A DNA stretch of 5,325 bases, from the NCBI GenBank assembly GCA_003135585.1, contig PLCH01000596.1, positions 5,513-10,837 on the forward strand, read 5' to 3'. The number at the start of each line of letters is the position of its first letter. The stretch's first letter is position 1. The translations under genes and the position numbers were made by a program. Source of the DNA: Chitinophagaceae bacterium (lineage in GTDB: Bacteria > Bacteroidota > Bacteroidia > Chitinophagales > Chitinophagaceae). Positions 1 through 5,325 of this stretch are shown in pieces. The notes under the pieces were generated by a model. The model searched no databases and was not told the origin of the DNA. It saw only the letters and a list, made by a program, of their open reading frames with translations.

Positions 1-1053
1 CCTACGCACATTCTCGAGGCCTATACCGCTCTTTTCTTCTTCCATTTTCCGGATATGGTAGATCGTGTTTTGGCAGCTAAAGCTGAGTTGTTTATTTGAC
101 GACAAAAGAGAGATATCAATTTCGGATGATTGGCCTATCATAACACCGTGCTTGAACGCATTCTCAACAAAAGGAATAAACAGCATTGGGGCAATGAAGA
201 TGCCCTCCGATTCGTCCGGGTAATTGAATATCACTTTCGCCTCTTCATCGGCAAACCGCAATTTATTCAGCTGGATACAATTTTCAAGATATTCGATCTC
301 CTTTTTCAGAGAGACGGTTTCTTCATTGCTTTCATAGATCATATAACGCATCATACCGGAAAGCTTTGAAATGCCGTCGGCCAGTTCATCATTCCCTTTT
401 TTCTGCGCCATCGAGAAAAGGTTGTTCAGCGCATTGAAAAAGAAATGGGGGTTGATCTGCGACTTGAGAAATTTGATCTCCGTACTGTACTGGTTTGCCT
501 CGAGCTGATTGCGGACGAGTTCGTTTCGCGCCCATTCCTTCAGGAAGAAATAGGCGACGGAAAGACCTAGCACCGAGAGGAAGATGAGCAGCATGGTGAG
601 TTGCATTCGAAGCCAGCTGTTCGAGACAAGAAGTTCCACCTTGACCTGCGTCAACGGGTCATGCGCAATGGGGCCTTGATCAAAATACGGTAAAGGAGGT
701 GCAGGGGGATTCTTAAGTTTTAATAAGGATCCGACAATAAAATAATTCGCGGCGAAGACACATGCGAACCAGGCGATACCGGCCGCAAACCGGCTGATTA
801 TTTTTTTATTCTGTAAAGCTTTCTTGAATACCCAGAAGATATTCCCATAGAACAGCATCATCAGGAAAATAAGGGTCAGGTAGGAGTAGGGCGCGATATT
901 CTGTTTCCCGTCCATTGCCATGACCTTGCCGTTGTGGTTCACCTGCAGCTTAAAGAAAGAACCCGTCAGCGAGCTGAGAGTGTAAAATAGAACTGTCCAA
1001 AACGCCAGGTGGACCGCTATTTCTATCCAATCCTTTTTCTTAATTGTGAGCAT
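1..1053 (-). CDS. LytS/YehU-family sensor histidine kinase (C-terminus cut by window edge)
   Basis: Reading the minus strand from the ATG at 1053 gives 351 uninterrupted codons to the window edge. Four hydrophobic segments are visible at about residues 11-30, 57-76, 88-111 and 150-171. The positively charged stretch at 77-88 should be cytoplasmic, leaving loops at about 31-56 and 112-148 (proline-rich) outside. The kinase core follows: the His_kinase-type motif QINPHFFFNALNNLFS around 199-214 with His203 as candidate phospho-acceptor, the N box FIPFVENAFKHG at 292-303, and the G box GIGLENVRR at 343-351. This is the usual order for LytS/YehU kinases, which normally phosphorylate a LytTR-domain response regulator, often encoded just downstream (here outside the window). 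Members usually end some 15-30 residues after the G box, so little is missing. The ATG is chosen because an in-frame TGA lies at 1077-1075 and later ATGs (residues 45 and 47) would remove helix 1; a TTG at 1062 is a less likely alternative. The signal sensed is unknown. The gene is divergent from the GLPGLI operon. Confidence 0.94.
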   Translation of the reverse strand, partial: MLTIKKKDWIEIAVHLAFWTVLFYTLSSLTGSFFKLQVNHNGKVMAMDGKQNIAPYSYLTLIFLMMLFYGNIFWVFKKALQNKKIISRFAAGIAWFACVFAANYFIVGSLLKLKNPPAPPLPYFDQGPIAHDPLTQVKVELLVSNSWLRMQLTMLLIFLSVLGLSVAYFFLKEWARNELVRNQLEANQYSTEIKFLKSQINPHFFFNALNNLFSMAQKKGNDELADGISKLSGMMRYMIYESNEETVSLKKEIEYLENCIQLNKLRFADEEAKVIFNYPDESEGIFIAPMLFIPFVENAFKHGVMIGQSSEIDISLLSSNKQLSFSCQNTIYHIRKMEEEKSGIGLENVRR

Positions 1054-1059
1054 ATGGGA

Positions 1060-1067
1060 CAAAGTTA
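1060..1067 (-). promoter_or_regulatory. Candidate -7 promoter box of the histidine kinase gene
   Basis: The minus strand reads TAACTTTG, a perfect match to the Bacteroidota -7 consensus TAnnTTTG. It ends only 6 bases before the kinase ATG. No good -33 TTTG lies at the usual 19-21-bp spacing; the nearest TTG (minus strand, 1085-1083) is 15 bp away, inside the edge of the adjacent palindrome. If the box is real, transcription would begin at or within a few bases of the ATG. A single 8-mer match in AT-rich DNA can be chance. Confidence 0.4.
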
Positions 1068-1083
1068 AATGCTCTCAAGCCTC

Positions 1084-1098
1084 AACATAAATTATGTT
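1084..1098. promoter_or_regulatory. 15-bp perfect palindrome, candidate operator
   Basis: AACATAA-A-TTATGTT is a perfect inverted repeat with 7-bp arms and a single central base. It lies 31 bp from the kinase start, just upstream of that gene's candidate -7 box, in the intergenic region shared with the GLPGLI operon. A symmetric site of this size suits a dimeric regulator. It is too AT-rich and tight (1-nt loop) to be a useful RNA hairpin. The binding protein is unknown. Confidence 0.4.
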
Positions 1099-1133
1099 AC
1101 TAATAGAGCGGATCCAGAGTTAAACAAGCTGTT

Positions 1134-1155
1134 TTTGTTATCGCAGAATAACAAA
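1134..1155. repeat. Inverted repeat, 8-bp arms with 6-nt spacer, candidate regulatory dyad
   Basis: TTTGTTAT and ATAACAAA are perfect inverse complements separated by cgcaga. The dyad sits near the middle of the divergent intergenic region, 92 bp before the GLPGLI start. It could be an operator, or a weak hairpin in a long 5' leader. It is not a convincing terminator, as the stem is AT-rich and neither gene ends here. Confidence 0.35.
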
Positions 1156-1222
1156 TATCCGTTTTTCGCCAGTCTAAAAGACCCATTGCCACCAACAATT
1201 TTAAGGGCGGGCATGGGTAATA

Positions 1223-1230
1223 TATCATTG
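1223..1230 (+). promoter_or_regulatory. Weak candidate -7 box for the GLPGLI operon
   Basis: TATCATTG matches the Bacteroidota consensus TAnnTTTG at 5 of its 6 fixed positions and ends 16 bases before the ATG. No TTTG or TTG is seen 19-21 bp upstream, so the assignment is weak. The operon promoter may depend on an activator or lie elsewhere in the region. Confidence 0.2.
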
Positions 1231-1246
1231 TGCAAAAATTAGTGAT

Positions 1247-2188
1247 ATGAAACAGAAAAGGCAACTGCTCACCGCAACATTTTTACTGTTCGCGTTATTT
1301 GCGCTGATGGCGCAAAAACCCGATACCGCCCAGTTTATGGTGCACTATAAGTTTTTGCACTTGAGGGACACCGGCAACCGGGCAAACCCTTATACCGAGA
1401 ATATGGCTTTATTCCTCGGGAAGAATTCAAGCTCCTACAAAAGCTATGATGGACAGCTCGAAGACGCCTTATTTAAAAAGCGAGTGCAGGAACAAATAGC
1501 TAACTCTCCGGACGGCAACATTAGAGTCAACAGGAATTCCAGAGGCTCAGGCCAGCAGTATTACCAATTTCCGGCTCTGGGGAAATTGGTCAGAAAGGAG
1601 CCGCTCCTGATGAACGCTTATTTGATTGAGGAGCCCCTGCCAGTCATAGACTGGGCAATAAGCAGCGATACGGCAAGCTTCGGGGGGCTGCTTTGCCAGA
1701 AAGCCACCGCCCATTTTAAAGGGAGGGATTATACGGCCTGGTTTTGCCCCGATATGCCTTTTCATGCAGGGCCATGGAAATTGAATGGCCTGCCCGGTGT
1801 GATCCTGGATTCGTATGATGCCAAAAAGGAAGTGGTTTTCCAGTTTGACGGCATTGAAAAAGTGGCTGTCCCGCCGCATAATGATTCATCCCCCGCCAAT
1901 AATGAAGCGCCACCGGATAACGGGCATAGGATGATCATGATTGGCGGGGATGATGCAGATACCGACCCGGCTATTATTGAGCTGCCTACGCGCACGATCA
2001 AAACAACAGAAAAAGAATTCGCCAGATTGGAGGAAGCTATGCGAAAGGACCCGAATGCGTTTGTGCAATCCATGATGGCTTCGTCTGGCGTGAATATGCA
2101 AAGCACCGGCCCGAAACCGCACATCGATATCAAAGTCGGGCCCCCTCCGACAATCAATAACCCTATCGAACTGCCTGAAAAGAAATGA
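1247..2188 (+). CDS. GLPGLI family protein (secreted, unknown function)
   Basis: This 313-residue protein carries the family signature in the form GPWKLNGLPGVI at about 175-186, preceded by the typical stretch in which a Cys (150) and FKGRDYTAWFCPDMP (157-171) lead into it. Residues 1-22 look like a Sec signal peptide: KQKR, a hydrophobic core at 7-21, then cleavage near A22/Q23. No lipobox cysteine is present, so it is probably a soluble periplasmic or surface-associated protein. Cys150 and Cys167 are the only cysteines and could form a disulfide. Residues about 208-242 form a polar, Pro/Asn/Asp-rich segment. A Lys/Thr/Glu-rich helix-like part (252-278) follows, and the tail ends NNPIELPEKK. 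The family (Porph_ging/GLPGLI) is widespread in Bacteroidota, and its biochemical role is not established. The start is the first ATG and keeps the signal peptide; no Shine-Dalgarno is seen (attagtgat before ATG). The stop overlaps the next start as ATGA, implying coupled translation with the receptor-like protein. Confidence 0.93.
   Translation: MKQKRQLLTATFLLFALFALMAQKPDTAQFMVHYKFLHLRDTGNRANPYTENMALFLGKNSSSYKSYDGQLEDALFKKRVQEQIANSPDGNIRVNRNSRGSGQQYYQFPALGKLVRKEPLLMNAYLIEEPLPVIDWAISSDTASFGGLLCQKATAHFKGRDYTAWFCPDMPFHAGPWKLNGLPGVILDSYDAKKEVVFQFDGIEKVAVPPHNDSSPANNEAPPDNGHRMIMIGGDDADTDPAIIELPTRTIKTTEKEFARLEEAMRKDPNAFVQSMMASSGVNMQSTGPKPHIDIKVGPPPTINNPIELPEKK
2185..2188 (+). promoter_or_regulatory. 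ATGA stop/start overlap (translational coupling)
   Basis: The GLPGLI stop codon TGA (2186-2188) overlaps the receptor-like gene's ATG (2185-2187). This arrangement usually means reinitiation by the same ribosomes and linked output of the two proteins. The second ATG at 2191 would give a 2-bp gap and much the same coupling. Confidence 0.75.
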
Positions 2189-4869
2189 GGATGCCGATCA
2201 GATACACGAGGTTGCTGATTATCACCATGCTATTTTCTGACGCAGCGTTTGGCCAGGCTATAAAAGGCATTATCAAGGATAGCCTGGGCAGCGCAGTGCC
2301 CTATGCCAGCGTCAATTTGAAAAACAGCGGGAGCAACCTGATCATCACCTACGCTATGACCGATAATAAAGGCGCGTATCTGCTTCATGCGCCTGCTGGC
2401 ATAGCCGCAAACAACCTGATTATCGAGGTGAGCTGCATCGGGTTCAAGAACCAGTCAAAAGCAGTTGCCGGTTTTGACGCCCCGGTAGATTTTGTCTTAG
2501 CGCATTCGGTAACCCTGCTGCAGGCGGTCACCATCAAAAGCGGCCGGCCCGTGCTTCGTACAAGCGGGGATACCCTGAGCTACTCGGTGTCTGATTTCAG
2601 CAACCCGCAGGACAGGGTGATTGGCGACGTGATAAAAAAATTACCGGGCATAACCGTCGCCGCCGACGGGACCATCAGCTATAATGGCAAAACCATTTCA
2701 AACCTTTACATCGGTGGAGATAATTTGCTGGATGATAAATACAATATTGCCACGAATACCATCCCGCAGGGAGTGGTGGATCAGGTGCAGGTGATACAAA
2801 ACCATCAGCCTGTCAAGATGCTGCAGAATAAAGTGATGAGCGACGATGTGGCATTGAACCTTTCTATAAAAAAGGATGCGAAACTGCAATTGGTGGGTCA
2901 GGAAAACATTGGCGCAGGTTTGCCCCGCAATTATGACGTGGGCCTGAACGCCATGATGTTCAAGGATAAGTACAAGGCAATTAATTACTTGAAGGGGAAC
3001 AACACCGGCATGGATGTGCAGAACGATCTGGTGTCTCACAACCTTTCCTCCTACCTGCAAACGATCAACAATGACAAGCCGGCCACTGTGCTCTCGCTGG
3101 GGGCGGCCGATACGCCCGACCTGCCTGAAAACAGGTATTTATTTGATCAATCGGGAATTATCAGCCTCAATAACCTGGTGAACTTAAAAAAAGGGGAACA
3201 ATTGCGGGTCAACCTGTCTTACCTGCATGATACTCAGAAGCAGGATTATGCGCAACAAACACAGATATTTTTGCCCGGCGATACGGTGCGTTACAGCGAA
3301 ACCGAAAAGAACACATTCAGGCCGGACATACTGCACAGCCAGTTTACCCTGAATATCAATAAGGACAAGTATTACCTGAACGACGCACTGATATCCGATT
3401 ACAGCCGCAAGGCAGAATATTCGGGCCTGAATACCGACAGCACGCCGGTCAACCAGTCTTTGAAAGACAATACGCTCGATTTCTCCAATGAGCTTATAGT
3501 GATGAAACCCCTGAAGTCAAACAATATCATGGAGCTTTATTCTTATATGAACCATATCAGCGAGCCCGAAAACAGGGCCATAGGGCCTGGCTTTAACCCG
3601 GGTGTGTTCAACAATGACAACCCTTACGCCCAGCTGGCCCAAACGGTCAATGTGCCCACCTGGTTCACCAATAATTATTTTTCATTCAAGATCCCTTCAA
3701 ATTATTTTACCCAGAGCTACAGGGCAGGGTTTGTGGTTCAGTCGCAAAAACTGCAATCTGCCTTGGATGTGATCCAATCCAGCAATGTCAGCAACCCGGA
3801 GTCGGATAGCTCATCTAACCGCCTGAGTTGGCTAAGGAAAAAAGTATTTGCTGAAGCCGCATACGACTTGCCCGGAAAAATATTGAAAGCCAACCTCGTC
3901 TTACCGGTAAGCCTCCAGCAAATCAGTTATTCCGACAATTTATATGCCTTAAACAAAAGTTTGACAAGGTTATATTTTAACCCGCAATTGCGGGTTAAAT
4001 ACCAGGTCAACACCGAAAATTACTTCACCCTGCTGTACAATTTCAGGAATGTCACAGGCAACATTCAGGACGTTTATCACGGCTATATTCTAAAGGATTA
4101 CCGCACGCTGTATGGCAATAATGCCGGCCTGACGGAGCAAATGGAACAGGCCGCGGCCCTGGGGTTCAATTACCGCAAGGCGCTGACGCTTTTCTTTTTC
4201 AGCATCAATGTTTCTTACGAGCATATCGATGCCAACAATATTGCTTCGAGCATCATCTCAAATAGCTTTCAGCAACGCACAGTTTTGCCTTATCAGAATA
4301 TAACTGACTCGTGGACTGCAAATGGTTATATCAGCAAATATTCTTTTGCCTTGCGCACTACTTTTAGCGGAGGCATTTTATGGCAAAACAACCGTTCCAA
4401 CCAGATTCAAAACAATGCCTTATTGCCTTACAATACCGTTTCGACAAATTTTAACGTCGGCGCCGAGACTAAAGTAACCGACCAGCTTACCTTTAGCTAT
4501 AAGGCAAACCTGGAGCAAACCTACAGTCATTCCTTATCCGATGCGCCTACGTACCGTATCAAAGAGCTGATACAGCAGGCAGGATTCAATTATAACCCAA
4601 CTGATAACCTGTTCTTTAAGCTATCAGGCGAGCACTATATCACCTATCAAAGCCAGACGAACGAGCTGAAATATTTTTTTGCCGACGCTTCCATGAAATT
4701 TAGCGTCAAAAAGTTCAAAACAGATGTGGAAATGAGCGCAGTTAATCTGTTCAATGTGAAGAACTATAGTGCGCTTTCCCTTTCCGCAAATACCTTCACA
4801 GCCAGTTCGTTCACCCTGCCGGGAAGAATTGTAATGCTCAAATTGTTCTTCAATATCCGAAACCCATAG
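2185..4869 (+). CDS. TonB-receptor-like outer-membrane beta-barrel protein with carboxypeptidase-regulatory-like domain
   Basis: This 894-residue protein begins with a signal peptide (hydrophobic core about 10-18, probable cleavage in AFG/Q at 23/24). A carboxypeptidase-regulatory-like beta-sandwich follows at about 25-106, with the typical IKGIIKDSLGSAVPYASV opening. A plug-like region spans about 113-230, with GDTLSYSVSDF (128-138), IGDVIKKLPGI (146-156), YNGKTISNLYIGGDNLL (166-182) and VDQVQVIQNHQPVKML (198-213). The remainder, about 235-894, is rich in alternating aromatic and polar strands and Asn/Asp turns, as expected of an outer-membrane barrel, and ends in a strand-like RIVMLKLFFNIRNP. 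This matches the receptor-like family that frequently accompanies GLPGLI genes (from memory). It is somewhat shorter than many SusC-type porins, and no SusD partner is present. LLQAVTIKS (111-119) sits where TonB boxes occur in such proteins, but the match is loose, so energised transport is not proven. The substrate is unknown. The ATG at 2185 is chosen for its 4-base overlap with the upstream stop; the ATG at 2191 is also possible. Confidence 0.9.
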   Translation: MRMPIRYTRLLIITMLFSDAAFGQAIKGIIKDSLGSAVPYASVNLKNSGSNLIITYAMTDNKGAYLLHAPAGIAANNLIIEVSCIGFKNQSKAVAGFDAPVDFVLAHSVTLLQAVTIKSGRPVLRTSGDTLSYSVSDFSNPQDRVIGDVIKKLPGITVAADGTISYNGKTISNLYIGGDNLLDDKYNIATNTIPQGVVDQVQVIQNHQPVKMLQNKVMSDDVALNLSIKKDAKLQLVGQENIGAGLPRNYDVGLNAMMFKDKYKAINYLKGNNTGMDVQNDLVSHNLSSYLQTINNDKPATVLSLGAADTPDLPENRYLFDQSGIISLNNLVNLKKGEQLRVNLSYLHDTQKQDYAQQTQIFLPGDTVRYSETEKNTFRPDILHSQFTLNINKDKYYLNDALISDYSRKAEYSGLNTDSTPVNQSLKDNTLDFSNELIVMKPLKSNNIMELYSYMNHISEPENRAIGPGFNPGVFNNDNPYAQLAQTVNVPTWFTNNYFSFKIPSNYFTQSYRAGFVVQSQKLQSALDVIQSSNVSNPESDSSSNRLSWLRKKVFAEAAYDLPGKILKANLVLPVSLQQISYSDNLYALNKSLTRLYFNPQLRVKYQVNTENYFTLLYNFRNVTGNIQDVYHGYILKDYRTLYGNNAGLTEQMEQAAALGFNYRKALTLFFFSINVSYEHIDANNIASSIISNSFQQRTVLPYQNITDSWTANGYISKYSFALRTTFSGGILWQNNRSNQIQNNALLPYNTVSTNFNVGAETKVTDQLTFSYKANLEQTYSHSLSDAPTYRIKELIQQAGFNYNPTDNLFFKLSGEHYITYQSQTNELKYFFADASMKFSVKKFKTDVEMSAVNLFNVKNYSALSLSANTFTASSFTLPGRIVMLKLFFNIRNP

Positions 4870-4874
4870 TCATG

Positions 4875-4895
4875 AAGGCTAGAATCTCCAGCCTT
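4875..4895 (+). repeat. Short inverted repeat just after the receptor-like gene
   Basis: AAGGCT and AGCCTT are perfect inverse complements with a 9-nt loop, starting 5 bases after the stop codon. A second AGCCTT at 4901-4906 could pair with the same left arm. There is no T-tract, so it is at best a weak terminator or mRNA 3'-end structure. Confidence 0.3.
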
Positions 4896-4922
4896 AGTTA
4901 AGCCTTATCAATATTAACGTTG

Positions 4923-4955
4923 ATGCATATCCAAAGATAGCTTTGGATTGGGCAT
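4923..4955 (+). terminator. Candidate terminator hairpin of the GLPGLI/receptor operon
   Basis: ATCCAAAG (4929-4936) and CTTTGGAT (4941-4948) form a perfect 8-bp stem with a 4-nt loop (atag). The stem can be extended by ATGC (4923-4926) with GCAT (4952-4955) across a small internal loop. It lies 54 bases after the operon's stop codon. No run of T follows, so it is not a textbook intrinsic terminator; it may instead protect the mRNA 3' end. Confidence 0.45.
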
Positions 4956-5137
4956 ATACTGTTGTGAAATTTACGAAATTTGTGTAGTAAAGACTTCTTT
5001 GACATTTTTGTTTGACGACTATTTATCAGTATCTTCACTAAAGATTTGCAGTTCTCAAAAACAAGGTGAGCTATCGGATGAGCAGGAGAAATGAACGATA
5101 TGTAAAGCGCTGATTAAAAAATATTTGCGATGATATA

Positions 5138-5155
5138 AACCGGTCCCGTCCGGTT
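5138..5155. repeat. GC-rich inverted repeat AACCGG/CCGGTT
   Basis: A perfect 6-bp stem with a 6-nt loop (tcccgt) stands out as GC-rich in an AT-rich stretch. No T-tract follows on either strand. It may be a short RNA hairpin or a protein-binding dyad; the role is unknown. Confidence 0.3.
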
Positions 5156-5180
5156 GAACTCTATTACTGAAGTTCGGAAC

Positions 5181-5206
5181 ATTTATCATCTATCAATTTA
5201 TCATCT
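5181..5206. repeat. 11-bp perfect tandem direct repeat upstream of the right-edge promoter
   Basis: ATTTATCATCT occurs at 5181-5191 and again at 5196-5206, separated by 4 bases (15-bp period). It ends 56 bp before the -33 box of the right-edge promoter, a position suited to an activator or repressor site. It does not match the LytTR-type direct-repeat consensus as I recall it. A replication-slippage duplication is an alternative. Confidence 0.4.
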
Positions 5207-5262
5207 GGTACTTATACAAATAGAAATAAAGTCTACCAAATAATAATATTTCAGTCATTTTA

Positions 5263-5295
5263 TTTGACACATTTTGTATTTAAATAGTACATTTG
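5263..5295 (+). promoter_or_regulatory. Bacteroidota-type promoter for a rightward gene beyond the window
   Basis: A -33 TTTG (5263-5266) is followed after 21 bp by TACATTTG (5288-5295), a perfect match to the -7 consensus TAnnTTTG. Start of transcription would fall around 5300. The final 25 bases would be the leader of a gene not included here; no start codon is reached before the edge. Confidence 0.65.
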
Positions 5296-5325
5296 CAGGG
5301 ACAAAAGTTCTTCAAAATATACGAC

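Larger units (their letters stand above)
4870..5325. other. 456-bp non-coding stretch after the operon
   Basis: No credible coding region is visible on either strand. The stretch is AT-rich and contains hairpins at 4875-4895, 4923-4955 and 5138-5155, an 11-bp direct repeat at 5181-5206, and a good promoter at 5263-5295 for a rightward gene beyond the window. The rest shows no recognisable RNA gene, insertion sequence end or attachment site. Confidence 0.7.

Noticed and set aside
130..369. 79-residue plus-strand reading frame
   Set aside because: It lies antisense to the kinase core (N box and phospho-acceptor region), whose minus-strand frame is open and motif-rich.
1061..1124. LytTR-type direct repeats (AAAGTTAAA at 1061, AGAGTTAAA at 1116)
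   Set aside because: Each only partly fits the LytTR consensus, and they are 55 bp apart rather than about two helix turns.
1547..2157. Several minus-strand reading frames opposite the GLPGLI gene
   Set aside because: They overlap each other and the well-supported GLPGLI coding frame, and show no recognisable domain.
2698..3060. 120-residue minus-strand reading frame
   Set aside because: It is antisense to the plug and early barrel of the receptor-like protein; its His/Leu/Val-rich composition is what an antisense shadow gives.
4969..4984. GAAATTT repeated near 4966-4980 as a regulatory repeat
   Set aside because: It is a short, AT-rich motif that is likely chance in this composition and is not close to a good promoter.
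5007..5037. TTTG - 19 bp - TATCTTCA as a promoter
   Set aside because: The spacing is right, but the -7 box misses two consensus bases (TTCA instead of TTTG), and no gene follows until past the stronger promoter at 5263-5295.
5078..5113. 11-codon reading frame starting MSRRNERY
   Set aside because: It is too short, with no initiation signal, family or context to support translation.

Overview
The window looks like a chromosomal segment of a Bacteroidota bacterium, plausibly a soil or aquatic member of Sphingobacteriales or Chitinophagales. The reasons are a GLPGLI-family protein, an outer-membrane receptor with an N-terminal carboxypeptidase-regulatory-like domain, a LytS/YehU-type histidine kinase, TAnnTTTG-type promoter boxes, and no Shine-Dalgarno sequence at the clearest starts. 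The genus is not determinable from the sequence alone.

Layout. Positions 1-1053 (minus strand) hold nearly all of a four-helix membrane sensor histidine kinase; its last few residues lie beyond the left edge. Because its stop codon is outside the window, simple ORF finding misses it. Positions 1054-1246 are a 193-bp divergent intergenic region with a perfect 15-bp palindrome, a separate perfect 8+8-bp dyad, and a consensus -7 box so close to the kinase ATG that its transcript may be leaderless. Positions 1247-2188 and 2185-4869 (plus strand) are a two-gene operon joined by an ATGA overlap: a secreted GLPGLI-family protein of unknown function and a TonB-receptor-like outer-membrane beta-barrel protein. 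Positions 4870-5325 show no credible gene. They contain three hairpins (one a candidate operon terminator), an 11-bp tandem direct repeat, and at the right edge a good Bacteroidota promoter firing rightward into a gene outside the window.

How the parts may work together (inference). The GLPGLI protein and the barrel protein are both exported and translationally coupled, so they probably act in one envelope process. The divergent kinase, which in this family normally signals to a LytTR-type response regulator, is a natural candidate to sense an envelope or extracellular signal and control the pair through the shared region. The substrate and signal cannot be read from the sequence. I did not find a clearly novel system; the most worthwhile leads are the divergent kinase/cassette arrangement, the palindromes between the genes, and the possible leaderless kinase mRNA.
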